Source: Seriola aureovittata
Lineage: Eukaryota > Chordata > Actinopteri > Carangiformes > Carangidae
DNA: 64,000 nt
Reading direction: 5' to 3'
NCBI RefSeq assembly: GCF_021018895.1
Contig: NC_079376.1
Location: 16,865,001 to 16,929,000 of the forward strand
This document shows positions 26,563-40,000 of the stretch, piece after piece (within the stretch, counting starts at the first letter, position 1; the number at the start of each line of letters is the position of its first letter). Under the pieces are notes generated by a model. It was not told the DNA's origin. It saw nothing but the letters and a program-made list of their open reading frames with translations, and made no database searches. The translations under genes were made by a program, and so were the position numbers.

Positions 26563-29500
26563 ACTACAGAGATTATTAACCTTCCTAATCTGTTATTTCC
26601 TCCATATGGAGACTAACCACACTCAGCCCGACCTTAACCTCAGCTCACAGACAGCTAAGTCATACCCTGTGGAAATCCAGCAGACTTAGATATGAATGGC
26701 CTTCTGCTTAAACCGAGCCAGTCCTAACTCAAACAGCGGTGGCTGCCTGTATCAGCGCCACTCCCTGTGAGGCAGTGGCGGAGTCTGCTCCATCAGCTTC
26801 CCTATGTGACTCACCGCCTGTTCCTGGAGACCCACCCCCCAACCCCCAGGTCACTGCCTGCGAAATTCACAACGGTCATATCTGGCAGAGTTGATAAGGC
26901 TGTGATTACACTTGAGATTAAAATGAGTATTATGTATTATGAGTTCACTCTTAAGTTTTGTCACAGATTGAGGGCTGAAAAAGCGAGAGTTTTTTTTTAA
27001 CCTACTTTTTTTAATGAAATGTTTGAACGAACCTCTGAACCACATGGTTTCAGTTTGTCAAACAAAATGATTCACTGGGTGTCAGAAAACCTTCACAAAC
27101 ATGGGCAACTATTGAGAGTCAGTTTAGTAAAATTCCACCTTAAAGGCATTTTGTTTAAAACAAATACTGAGAATTATTTGCAATTCTGCTTTAACACACA
27201 GATCTGTTTAGGGTGTGTACACAATTTAAAGTAGTTTTCAGCAACTGGCTTTCTCCTCTTTCTTTTACACACCAGTTTGTCAAAGAAGAGGTACAGCGGC
27301 GCCCATTGTAAAATGGAGATTTGTGGTATATTATCCTGGATTTAGGACCTGGCTGTGTACAGTAACCCACGCTACTGTGATTTGCTCGAGGCAAGACAGG
27401 TGTCGGTGCTTTGTGTTGCTTAAACCCTGTAGACCTGGCTGTGTAAAGATGGAAAGGAGACCCAGATTTTCACTGGAATTTATGTCCCGGAGCCCAACGA
27501 CATGTACTGCAGGTGTCGGAGGTAGATTATCAATAAATGTTGTTCCCAGAGTCTCGCAGTCTATTGCATGACAGTGTGTAAACTATTATCAGCCCCAGTT
27601 GACTCTATGCTGATGTGTACACACTGCTGTCAATGTCAGATAATCAGTCACTGCTGCAGGTATTGACACACAGTGTTGAGGTTTGCTGCGTTAGAGCGGT
27701 ACCTCCTGTCCAATGTGATGGCCTGACGTCTTTTGTAAAGGATAAGTAAACAGCATGTTGGAACACATGCCTGCTCCGGCAGGACCGGGGCTGGGCTTGA
27801 AAACCACAGCGGATTTAGTGTGTGAGAGAGAGAGCATACAACTTTTTTTGTTTGTAGGCGCATGACTCGATCATGATCCTGATGATAATATGATACACCC
27901 TCATGCGGTGTGGTGTAGGTGATGCTGCTGGAGGTTTTTAAGTCAGGTTCTCTATGTTTTGTCACACAGATATTCACAAAAGATCCGATTGGAAATTCTC
28001 CCTCTCTGCCCGTATCAACTTTTATGAACTGAGAGGTGTGGTTCGGGGTTAAGTAATGACTGTGACAATGAAGCAGCTTTGTAATTAAGATGTAAGTGCA
28101 CTGGCTTTGAAAAGAGATTGTGAGTTCAAAGCTTATTTATGAGAAAGAGGATTGTGACAGGAACATTTTCCCTAAATAAACTGAAGAGATGAGACGTTTT
28201 CTTTACACAAACCATAAAATGAAACAGGCAAACATACTTGTAGCGTGGTGAGGATTTTAAAGGACACTCCACTGCTTGCGTCACCTCATTAAATTTGTTT
28301 GCAAAACTGAAAATTGCAGGTTGTTTAGCGTAACCATGGCGACCGTGGCATGAGTCATCCCCCAGTGCCCCGGACTACACAGACGACCGTCCGCTGGGTG
28401 GTCCTGCGCCGCATCCCACAGTTCTTAGCATTACTCTGGCCCCTCCGTGATGGAAATAATACGAGGAGCCGCTGCACTCCCAGCAGCCTGTGGGCTATAT
28501 GTGAATGAACCAGCCCCTCTTTTCCAGAGAGACGGCGTCTGATTATTGGCGACTGTAGCCAATACAGATGCATGGATCTTAGTCATGGCCAAATGACTGT
28601 AATTTGGAGCAGCAGAAACACAAGGCTGAGTGCAGGGGGAGGGCGGGTGCTTTTCTGCAGAGGAGATGGATGCTCCGTCTTGTTATTGGCCTTTCACTAC
28701 AACTCACGCCTTATAGTCTGCTCCATACACACTGTGCCACTTCAGATGTACTGTAGCGAGTAACAAGTTCAGCGTAGCTACATTAAGATAACAAACTACT
28801 TCAGTGTATAAGGTTTGAAAAAAAAACATTCAAGTACTTTATGTACTCGGCTTAAGCCTCTCATACGGAGCTGCAGACCAGAACCAGATTTACCACTAGT
28901 TTTTAGTCACGCTAGCGGCATGGCACAGCAGATATTCATGGCGCCCAGAAAATAGATCCTAATAACTTTCCTCTGGGAGATGCCTATAATATTCAGTTTA
29001 TGTTTTAGCCCTGAGGTCACAGTGATGGCGTTGTACTGGGCGGTGTCATTGAGAGGTGTTTCTAATAGAAAGAAAATAGAAACACCTCTAAATATAATGC
29101 AGTACAACACCTCTTTTAACTATAACCTCAATAGTAAATATATAATGTAATTTACACATTTCAGACAACATCAGCAGATACTGAACATAATGAGCTTTAT
29201 AGAGATAGATGCTATGGCAGGGCTGTTGTATTGGATTGCATTAAACTGTACAGGTAGCCACTAGTGAGATCCTGACATTGTCAAGGTTTGACTAATAAAA
29301 GCTTAATTTATTTATGTATAATATGTAAAGCTTTTCATTTTCCACATGATATTTCCAAACCGTAGTCCTTTAACTTCCCATCACATCCTGCGCTCTGTGT
29401 TACTCCGAGTTTTGAATGTGGGAGGCAGTTTGGAAAAGTCACATTTGTAATCCTCAGAGAACATGGCATAGTATTCTGTGGTTTAGTTTCATGTCTCGTT

Positions 29501-30258
29501 GCGGGGCAAGTACTCCACGAGACTTTGTTACTCACACATTGCTTGCGCTAAAAATGTGTATTTTTTTCACGCATGACTGTGAAGCAACGTAGCCGCAGCC
29601 AAAAACTTTTCATGAACTCTCTCGACAGAAAATCACACAGGTATTCATAATTCTCTCACTCTGACTCCACTCCCACCTTCACTCTGTCTTTTCTGCTTAT
29701 TTACAAGCTCTGATTCCTGTCATCTCCAGAGCTTGTTCCTACTTTCGCTCTGTGATTTGGAGATAAGTATCTAATAAAGTACGCAGCTGGAAGAAGCCCA
29801 GTGTAAGCCACAGATCCCCAGGAGTAAGGCTGGGAAATCTGCCTCAAAGTCGAGGAGTTTAGCGAGGTGAAGGGTTGAAGAAGGAGGATGAGGGGGGGCG
29901 ATGAGCTCATTGCACGGAGAGTGACAAGAAAAAAAAAGAAAAAAAAAAAGGAAACAATGAAACAGAAACTGCACTGAGATATGTGTGTTCGTTAAAAACA
30001 CCTCAGTGCAGATTGGGTGACTGTGTATTTTTCTGCTATTTAACTCTTCCTAGTGTGCTGTCGTGCCTGTGTGTAAAAGTGCATGAGCCTACGGGTGCGG
30101 CTTTGTGAATTATGACTCCATGTTATGGAATGAAGGGAGCGGTGCCAGTTCTTTCTTTGCAGAACTGTGAAGTTTGGTTTAGAGACAGGAGGGGGTCTGT
30201 GTATGCTGAGCATGTGGGCTGAATGAGCAGTGCCCACGGAGACGCACAAATACAAACA

Positions 30259-30259
<1 letters not shown>

Positions 30260-30292
<33 letters not shown>
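30260..30292. repeat. (CA)n microsatellite
   Basis: About 16 CA units in nhsl3 intron 1. Confidence 0.95.
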
Positions 30293-30296
<4 letters not shown>

Positions 30297-31085
30297 CCAG
30301 CTGAGCTGCTCTAATGAGCAAGACTTTGCAACTGTGGACACATGTCCGATGCTGTATTTACCTGTAGTAGAACTGGATTCATCGGCTTTTAATGAATCAC
30401 ACTGTTTTGAGTTTTATCCACTTTACATCGCCCAACACATAGTTTATGTTTGAATTTGATTTAAACTTTTAGAACTAGTTTTTGTCAAGATGAAAATCAC
30501 CCTGCGGAGACTTGAAGCCTGTTTGGCACAGGTAATCCATCGTTATAAACCCTGTTGCTTTTGTGGTACATTCAAGGAAGAGCCGATATCTACTACATCA
30601 GCTGCAGAGAAGCGTGAGAACGATGACCTTTGTTGATGAGAAATCAAAGCTGGAAGGCAGAGTGTAATCAGACCAGAGTCATTGTTGTAAGGTTTCTTTG
30701 CAGAAGCCAACTCTCAAATATTGGATGCTGTGCTATTTCCATGAGCATAACAGCAAGGTTGGTTTTAATAACTGCTTCTGCTTACAGTTACACAATGTCA
30801 GGGTAACTTTGGCATGTAATGAAAATGAAGTTGACAATTTTTTTCCATTTTTCTGTCTCTCTGCGATGGTCTACCTAAAGCAAGTATCCAGTCTCTGTGA
30901 GTTGATTTTATTTAGTGGTATTAATAAAATCCAGTGGGAGCGAGAAAAGGTTGGAAATCAATGAAAAATCTGGACTGGTCCTATAATTCTTACTGATGAT
31001 GACTAAAATTTAAGTTCTGCCTTGACCTCTGTTCTGTTTTCCCTCTCTGCTTTTTGTTTAGGACATAGCTCCAGTGTGAGGTGGT

Positions 31086-34000
31086 ATGTCAAACCGTGAC
31101 TCGCTGGGGTTCGGGGACCTGCTTCCCCAGGATGTGGTCCAGATTTTTGCCCAGGAGAAACACAGCAAAAGGGGCCGCAAGAAGCGCAGGCACTCCCTTG
31201 GCCGCGCTCTGCGCTGGTTGAAGGGCAAGAAGAGGAAGAATCTTGGCGCTAATGGGCAAAATCTGGGTCTTGGTCCTGCGTTCGACTTGGCCATGGATGG
31301 GCACCCTGCGGGGCACCAGGGTGGACACAAGGGAGGGCAGAGGTCAGGACGACAGATGCATCCACACGGAAACAGTCATGGTAAGAGACCGCAGGATGCT
31401 GCACTGCAGTTTCATCCCATCTTTTATAAGTGAGTTTGCGTTTTGTCAGTTGTGCTGTGGTGTAATTAACAGTACTCAAGATGTGACATAAGATCCACCG
31501 TGAAAGAATGATCTGGAAAGTGAACTGATTTTCTGAAGTTAATGTATATGAACTGTATATGTTCCTATCAATAGGAGGGAATGTAACTACAGTTTGCCGA
31601 TATTTTAGTTTTAAGAGGGGTTTTCTTTGCACACCATGGAGGATTTAGGTGGATCGACTCACCGGAAACAAAGATGTTTTAAGTCTCTTAAAACATTAAC
31701 TTGTGGTGGGAAAAAAAGAGCAGAGGGACTAGAGGAGGGAATAAATGAGTTGAGATGCTTCGTGATCTAACCCGCCGCCTCATCTAAACAATTTTCGGTG
31801 GGAGTCTTATTGAATACCACCCAGAGGAGCCACTGGTTTCCATTTCACCATAGAATGAGAGTCATCCTGCAGAGACTTGGTAGCTCGTCCATTAAAGTGT
31901 ACACCTTCTGATTTGTGCCACATTTATTTTTGCCCTTGTGTGTCAATGCAGTTACAAGCACCACAGTTGCACCTTCAAACTGGGTTGACCAAATTTAGAT
32001 CCTCCTCTTCATGGCATCTGTGTTTGCTCCTATAAAATAACTTACTGATGTAGGACTGAGAGAAGTGTTATAAAGTGTTTCTTTATCATTGTAAATGAAA
32101 TATTTGTGGGTTTTGGAGTGTTGGTTGGATGAAACAAATGAGGGAAAGTGAAAATGATGTACTGATGATTTACATAAATAATTTACAGCTCTATCTTGAA
32201 AATAATCCTAAAATGTTACTCACAAAAATGCAACACAGCAGCTGGAAATCAGAGTCTCTGCTTGCAATTATAGTGCCATACAAGATAAAGTACTTTTGAC
32301 ACATACACACACGCACACAACATACAAGCAACAAATGATATTTTGTGATCAATCCCCGTGCCAGGTAATCAACATCTTGTACTGACATGAAAGAAACCAA
32401 CAGGTGCCTGGAGGGAAGGATGGTAATCTAGAAACTTGCAAATCTAAAAAAAAAATTTGTCAACAAGATGAAGTATATTATTGCCAAGTGAAGCCATTTA
32501 TCATTGCTTAACAGTAAGCTCTTAAGTACATTAAACATATTTCTACAGAGAGCAGTTTGATAACATGACATCCAAGATGAGCTGGGATAAGGAGCTGGGA
32601 ACTGGTTAAATATCCTGCTCCTCGCCTCCCAGGCATGTGTGTTTGTTGACTGGAGAGAAGTTTGAACAGACTGACTTCCTACTCGCCTTCTGACCTTCAG
32701 CTCTCTTTGTTTGCTGTGAAAAAATCTCTGTCTGTCCTGTTCTGTGATACCGCCACTTACTTACCTGGTCATCAGGTTACACGGAGGGTGAAGTGCTGCA
32801 TATACACGGGACATGCATGAAGTGGATGGTGTATTTCACTTTAACACACGCACATACACCCACACAGTTAACAAGTTAAGTAAAACACATGCTAACAATG
32901 TGAATGTGTAAAAACATTTATTCACACACTCCCAAGAAAATTGCAGCGACACACTGACTTTTCCCAGAGCTGTGCTCGGCAGATCTTGTCGGAGCTTGTA
33001 AATGTGCACTCATATGTCGGCATGCTGCACTTTTTTTTTTTTTTTTTTGTGTGTACACTGTACTTACTTTAGTTTTATACTCTCATTAATCTCGAACTCT
33101 CAACAACTCGATGCAGTCAGACCTGAAACACAAAAACAGCAGATACACAAACAAAACCTTGTTTTACTGAGTTGGGTTATGCAAAAACACAAAAGTGCCA
33201 GCAGTGTTTGGTTTGGTCTGTTTTATGTACGGTTGTCTGGCAGTGCTTGTGCAGTCTTGGCTAATTGCTTTGCAGACAGAGGAGGCTCCTCCTGTTTCTT
33301 GTGCTGCGTCTTCTCATGGTGGAAGCCCAGAGCTTGTAGTTTGGCGGGAAGGGTGTTAGGGGGATTTCCATTCAGTCTCGAAGTTAAACTACACCCCACA
33401 ACAGAAGATAAATATGTATAAACACGCTTTCAGTCACATCTGTGGCTTTGGTGGAAGATGAATGCGTAAACAAATGCGTCAGTGTGAGTACACTAGACAA
33501 CATTACACAATCTTTGTACTGTACTGTGCTACTTATGGTTGGCTACAGCAGCAGTAAGAAGCTAAGAGTTTTGTAAGAGAAAGCAAACTGAAGAGAGATA
33601 AGGTATTTCTCCTCTGCCAAGGTCAGATTGGAGGCTGCCTTCCACACTGAGCAGAGGCCTTACTAAAAACACAGGTCAGCCTTTAAACAGCCAGAATGAA
33701 TATTCATGTAAATGCTATATCAACTGGTATAACAGGCCTTAAGGTCACAGAAATATATCATCACAAAGCCGGAACTGTCGACTATTAACTGTAATTTATC
33801 TATCAAGTATTAACGTGCTGCTTTTGAGCCCCCGGCAATTAATGCGTTGTGTATGACATGCACATTGTTGACGCTGGCAACAGCCACAGCAAACTCCTCA
33901 CCAGACGCTTCCTCTGATTAGAGGCAGCAATTCCCAAAGTGCATCCAGAGGAGGTTTATTGCAGGGGCAGGACACGGTGCAAGGTAACACACTTGCCCAT

Positions 34001-37000
34001 AAGATTGAATACCTCAGAGCTGAGCCCCTGATGATGATCTGTATTGACGCCAGAGGGGCCTCCTGCCCACTAAATGCCTGGTATGGCAGGCACAGTGCCA
34101 GTTAATTAAAAGCCATGCCAAGACCGTTACAGTGAGAGGGGAACAAGGGGTTCTGTTTTTCCTGACCCTTCTGCTCACACTGTTCATCATCGCACACTCG
34201 GTATATTGGTCTGTGGCAATTCAGTCTCTCACTTTGAGACACGCACTCAGCAAGTCCATCAATGTTAAAACTCATCACTCAACTCTTCTGCAGTAACCCA
34301 GGCTTTATTCACCAAATGATTTCAGCTCTCTCACCTTCACCAGTCGGGTTGTTTCCAGTCTCGTGTACTGAGAAACAGGCATAAAAAACCCTAACCCGCC
34401 TTCCTCGTGTCAAAGCAGGTGTCAGTACTACTTAAATGAGGGGATGAAGTGGAACTATCTGTCTGGTCACAAAAAAAAAAACACTATGAGAGTGAATTGT
34501 GGGAACATCAGGTAAACTTGTTCCGATGTCAACAAATAACAGTAGGCTAACGTTAAGTGCTAGCTTACAGTGCATCTCTCGCTAGTTCTTCCTGTCTTGC
34601 TAACCTAGCTGGGCGTCTCTTGGTCCGTCTGTGTCTTGCTTACCAGCCACTTCAGCGCTGTGTTCTGTATCACTGCTGCATTATTAGGACAGTAGTGTAC
34701 AGCAGGAAGCAGTAATGTATGTTGCTGGATGAGAAAAATAATGAACACACGTAAGAAGAAGCAAACTAGACGGCGGTTTCACATGATGGAGGACCAGTGC
34801 AGTCTTGGGATGAGCTGGGCAGAAGGTGAAAAGCAAATCAACCTACAAATGCAACACATTTGTGGGAACGTCCGCAACAGTACGGGGAGGAACTTTCCAA
34901 AAAAATGTTCATTTCCAGCGTCACAAAACTCTTTGGCTACAGGATGAGTCAAAATTTTAGATTAAATTTATGATTTAAGGCTCCATAAAAAAAAAAAATC
35001 TTCAGTAACAACTGGATTCCCTGTCAGAGTCAGCATCCAAACCTTGTATTTGTACGCTGTTTTATCTCATCCTTTGCTCTTGCGGGAATGTGTTTTTGTA
35101 AACAAGTCCTCTGGAGTTTGACCTGAGAGGGAACAGCATAGTAGCAGGTTTTGGAGTGATAAACTCTGGCCTCCTCAACTTTTCAGCTCCATGAACCCAT
35201 TAACTTTGCATTGTGTTCTCTGATAACCTGGACAAGGTTTCATCCCGAGCCAGAAGACAGAGGTTATCTGTCTTTTCATTTTCATTCACTTCCATTCGTC
35301 TAATTCCTCACACTGTTGGTGTGAGTCTTTGCATACCTGTCTGACAGTGATTTATGTCCCTGTCATGCTGTCAATTTACTCCATCTTGTGTAAAAATAGA
35401 CAACAGGCCTCTCTTATGCAACTCTGATCCTTCATAATGGGCTTTGAGAATAATTCCCTTGTTCATTTAAAATGAAAATGAGGTGAAGGAAAGACTGATT
35501 AGGTCATACCAACCTACCACTGTACACTCAGAAGGTCACCTGTTCACTTTAAACACTCCCTGAGAGATTCCTCACATTCCTGAGCTTTATAAAGTTATTT
35601 CTTTGAGGAGCTAGAAATAGGGAGCCCTTTGTGTGTGAGAGTGTATGTTTGGCTTGCATGTCAGTTTAAGATCATATGAGCCATTTTATTTAACTTCCTT
35701 TGTTGGATATTCAGTCGTAGACGCTGCTTAAGTGAAGCAGGACTGTTAAGCCTGAGTGTGTTTATCTGTTGCTTTACTGTATTTTCTCTGTTTATCATGT
35801 AACGTAAGGCTGTGTCAGTTAATGGTGCTATGTGGAGCATTTTAACTCTGATAAACCGTTGCCACACCACTTTTGATAACAGCTGTATAAAAGACTTGCA
35901 GCTTTAGCAGGTTCATCATGAGGTTAGTTTTTGTATGTACTTGTCCAGATTGTATTGTAGTCACAAGGTGAGATAGCATTATAGCGTAAATCAGGAAGCA
36001 AGTGTGTTTTAAAAAAAACAAAAAACAAAAGACAGATGGACAAATAACTTGCAACACATGGTTCATTTAGGGAAGTGAAAGAAAAACACCACCATGGAGG
36101 CGACGAGTTACAGCATCCTTACTAGAGGCCAAAGGCAACAACAACCTTCAGTCTTTTAATAGAAGAATTATATTGCTGTTAAGAATAGGCTTTAATGTTG
36201 TTTTCAACATTGCAGTTTTGTGTATTTGTGGGACACAGGGTTTCTTAGTGTGCTGTGATGATGACACAATAACAATGACGGGCAGGAGAACAGGTTTGAG
36301 AAAACTGACATGTGATAGAGTTTCACTTTCTTCCTCTCATGGTGGAAAGTTATCAACTGCCTTTTTATACACTCCCACCTCAGGGAGACATATCCCTCTG
36401 ACAGAAGCTGTCATTATTTAATGGTCATGTGAAAAACGATTGATTCTTGCATGTGCTTTTATAAATCAGCACACCTTTTGTGGAGCAAGGATGAGTTCGA
36501 TTTTCCATGGTACTTTTCAGGGAAAGGGCACAGGGCCTTTGTCGCTTTAAATATAAAATATCTGAAAATTGAGGTCAGGCTGAAAACAGCTCCCAGACGC
36601 ATGTACACAACAAAAACACAAGCACACACTGTGCTCACGTGTTATATGGAGTACGGGTAACTATCAAGCTGATGCTGACATCGTGGGAATTTCAGTAGTT
36701 CAGGACTTGACTACCTGTATAGTAAACAGTTAGAGGCTTTTATGGGAATTTACTAGGATTTTATTTCAATAGGTGAATTGTCACCACACCCAAACAGACG
36801 GAGAAGATCATATTTAGGTCAGTCAAATGGTGAGAGGTTTACTAAGTGCCAGTTTGCCCTCTAGTCCCATCTGAATATTCTGCTCTGGTTTCATTTCATC
36901 AAGTTGCTTTTATCCTTTCAATCCTTTAATGTTTGGTGTTCCTGTTACCAAACCTAACAGGACAGCCAAAAGCAACAGTTTTTTTTTTTTTCAATGTATT

Positions 37001-40000
37001 GTTTCATTGTCAAGATATGCAGATACATTGCTGTGGCTTTGCACCAACTGCACAGGCTATTGTCACGAAGAGGAAAACGTTTGTCGACACACTGTGGCAA
37101 GTCCTTAGAGAGACTGATAGAGATGTGCCTGGAAAGTTTGGTGAGTCACCACCAGTTGTGACTTTTGCAGTTAAATTCGACAGTTTTTGAGCAATAATAC
37201 TTATGGCAAAGAGCAGAAATGCATGGTGCAATTACTGAAGATGGCTTTGTTGGTTTGACCTCACTAGTAAGCAAAGTTTAATAAAGGTGTGCACAGTGTT
37301 GGTTAGTGCAGTTCTCCTCTCTGAGAACACATGAGAACACGCTGTTCCCTTGGGACCTGTTCTTGGACTGGAGCTGTGATAAGCCTGAGTTCTGCTTGTA
37401 TATGATAGCGTTGCCCAGTGTACATCAGCGCAACATGGTGTTTTATTGCCTGGAGGAGTTGGAAAGGTTTAATTTATTTTGAGGACATAGAGTAAATGGT
37501 ACACACTGTGAGGCTGTACTGAGGAACACTGGTGCTTTGAGCTGTATTTGTTAGCGTTAGCATGCCGGCATGTGCACATTAACAATGTTAGCATAAGGTT
37601 TAGCAGGTTTACTATGGACACTACCATTCTAGTTTATGCATGCTAACATTTTCTGAGGATGCAAGAAACATCATTAGTTTTTCATGTATTTGCATAAACC
37701 AAACATTGGAGCCATTTTGACCCGGTGTGAAAACTTTGACCTGATGGTAGTGCTAGAGGAAAAGTAATTTGATCACCAAAGTTAGTAGGATTCATCCTCT
37801 GGGGGCCATGAATGTACAATTCATCCAGTAGTTTTTGAGATGTCTCAGTCTGGATCAAAGCGATATCGAATAATCAACAGAGTTTTGTGCTCTCGAGATC
37901 TTTGCCACCAGCTAGCATGGCTAAAAATAATGTGGCAGTTTGGCTTTAATGTGCCTTAATTAGCCAGAAACAAATGAAACAGATTTTTCTCTCTTTTTTT
38001 GACTCACAATTATCAGCTTGCTAAGAATTTCACCTGAGGTGAGGCCAGCCCATTATTACTGTTGCTACTCACACTGCTACTACCAAGAATGCTGAGCTCT
38101 TCTCTGACTTATATCACTGTTTTATTGTCTGTAATCACATTTTGTAGGCGCCTGTAACAAAGTTGTGCTTACATTAAACAGGCAATAGTAAGCCTGAATA
38201 TTTTACATCCTGCACTGTTTTTAATGGGATTTGATTTGTTGCTGTTAGCTCAACCTATCGAGAGACACAAGTGGCACAGACTCTGAGAGTTTGCTCACTC
38301 TTGACCTTTAAACTGTGGCAGATAACGACAGTGAGGAGGTTGAGGATGTAAACTGATGCTATGACATTAACTATGGTGCAAAATGTGAAGACCTGCAAGA
38401 TGAGGAGAATAGGTATGCATCTGTGTGCATTGAGGGTCTGTTTTTGGAGGTATCTGATACATGCTGATTTGCTGGCACACAGATTGTATTGTCTGACAGT
38501 GAATTGGAGTGTATCCCAGTGCACCAGATGATGCAGGTATATCTGTTACCTGGATTGTTGTCCTTGTCACACCACACGTCTTCCTTCCTTCCTTCCTTTC
38601 GGCTGTTTATATTTAATTCATTGAAAACCAAGAGCATGAAAACAGTCAGCGGAGCACACAGCTTTGACCAGGATGAATTTGTCCCGGCTGAACATACTTT
38701 CTTTTAGAGAAACAACGAGCCCTCAGCTCTTTCCCACTGTCATCACAGTGCGTTCAGTTGGGTTTGTGCTGATTAGAGAGGCTTAAGCACCTGGCAGACA
38801 GCTCCCTCAGAGCTGGAGAGAATGTCTCTGCATGGCTGTCAGCCTGGCGGTGCAAAACAAGAGAGAGGGGCAAGTTAGGGCAGGGACGCAAGGTGTGTGT
38901 GTGGGGTATTTGCATCTGTTTGATTCCCATGAAGCAGTACTAGGAAGAGTCGCATCACATGAATGTCAGTTTGTCTGTGTTGACGTGTATGTGTGTGGTG
39001 TTGTATCTAACTGTCTCAAACTGATGCTTTGTACAATACATTTTCACTCTACTGAGCAACTCATCTGTCTTTCTCTTCGCCCTCATTCCTACCGTTCTGT
39101 CCTGCACATGTAGGAGAGCAGCGACTTCATAAAAATAAATCACTTGTCCAGCCCTTTTAAAACTGTCTTCGCTCTAAGTCAATCTTTCTTCTAGGTTTAG
39201 GAAAGGGCATTTTGGTGTCAGGCAGAGCCGTAGCTACCGCTCAGGACAGTGAGGTCACAGCGACCTGCAGGGAGGTTTACATTCTACAGATAAAATGAAG
39301 TAACACGTTGGTATTTTACAGGCTCAGTCCAGCACTTCTGACTGCATAAAGTTAAATGTTTGCTTTTTTAGCCCCCAAAAAATAACATTTTCCAACTCAC
39401 CCGCCAAAATGTGAGGCCTGACAGTATAATACTAATTTATGTACATAAAATTTACATAAAAATTTACATAAATTATAGTTGAACAGTGAACCTAAGTATT
39501 TAGGTTGTGTAGTTAGTTGCAGTTCGATTAAATGTTAAGAAAAGAAAAATAAATGATTACTCCTAAAATAAAAATGAAATGAAAAAAATTAATCAAAAAT
39601 CCCTTTACAGTGTGGTGTTGCTCATCTGAACTCAGCAGGCATAGCTACAAGTTAATAAGTATTATATATCATGAACACACTTCACTGCTCTATGATTCAC
39701 TGGCTGTAGTTTGTTTACTTTAGTTGGTGATGCAACACATTTCCTCAGCCCCCTCTGTCTCTGTTTACTGCCAGAGAATCCATATTTTACCAAAACAAAT
39801 TTACCAACAGATGTTGGCTCATTTACAATGTTCTATTTAAATCCACCATTATTTACATGTCATAAAATTTCATCACAATTCCCCACTTGAGCAGATTTTT
39901 TTTTTTTTTTTACATATTGTTTTTTCTCTCTGGAGGCTGAAGCCTGCAACTTATAAACTGGATAAACTGGTCATGCAGTATCACATCCATTAGATTTAGT

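Larger units (their letters stand above)
22624..31061 (+). other. nhsl3 first intron, 8.4 kb
   Basis: Carries CA arrays (25030-25061, 25602-25721, 30260-30292) and a 21-C run (26542-26562). I found no convincing coding exon on either strand. The longest open frame (25259-25966, plus) is driven by the CA array. Long 5' introns often hold enhancers, but none can be read from sequence alone. Confidence 0.5.

Noticed and set aside
34729..34947. 72-residue Lys/Arg-rich frame in nhsl3 intron 2
   Set aside because: Isolated, A-rich composition, no acceptor or donor in phase with nhsl3 exons.
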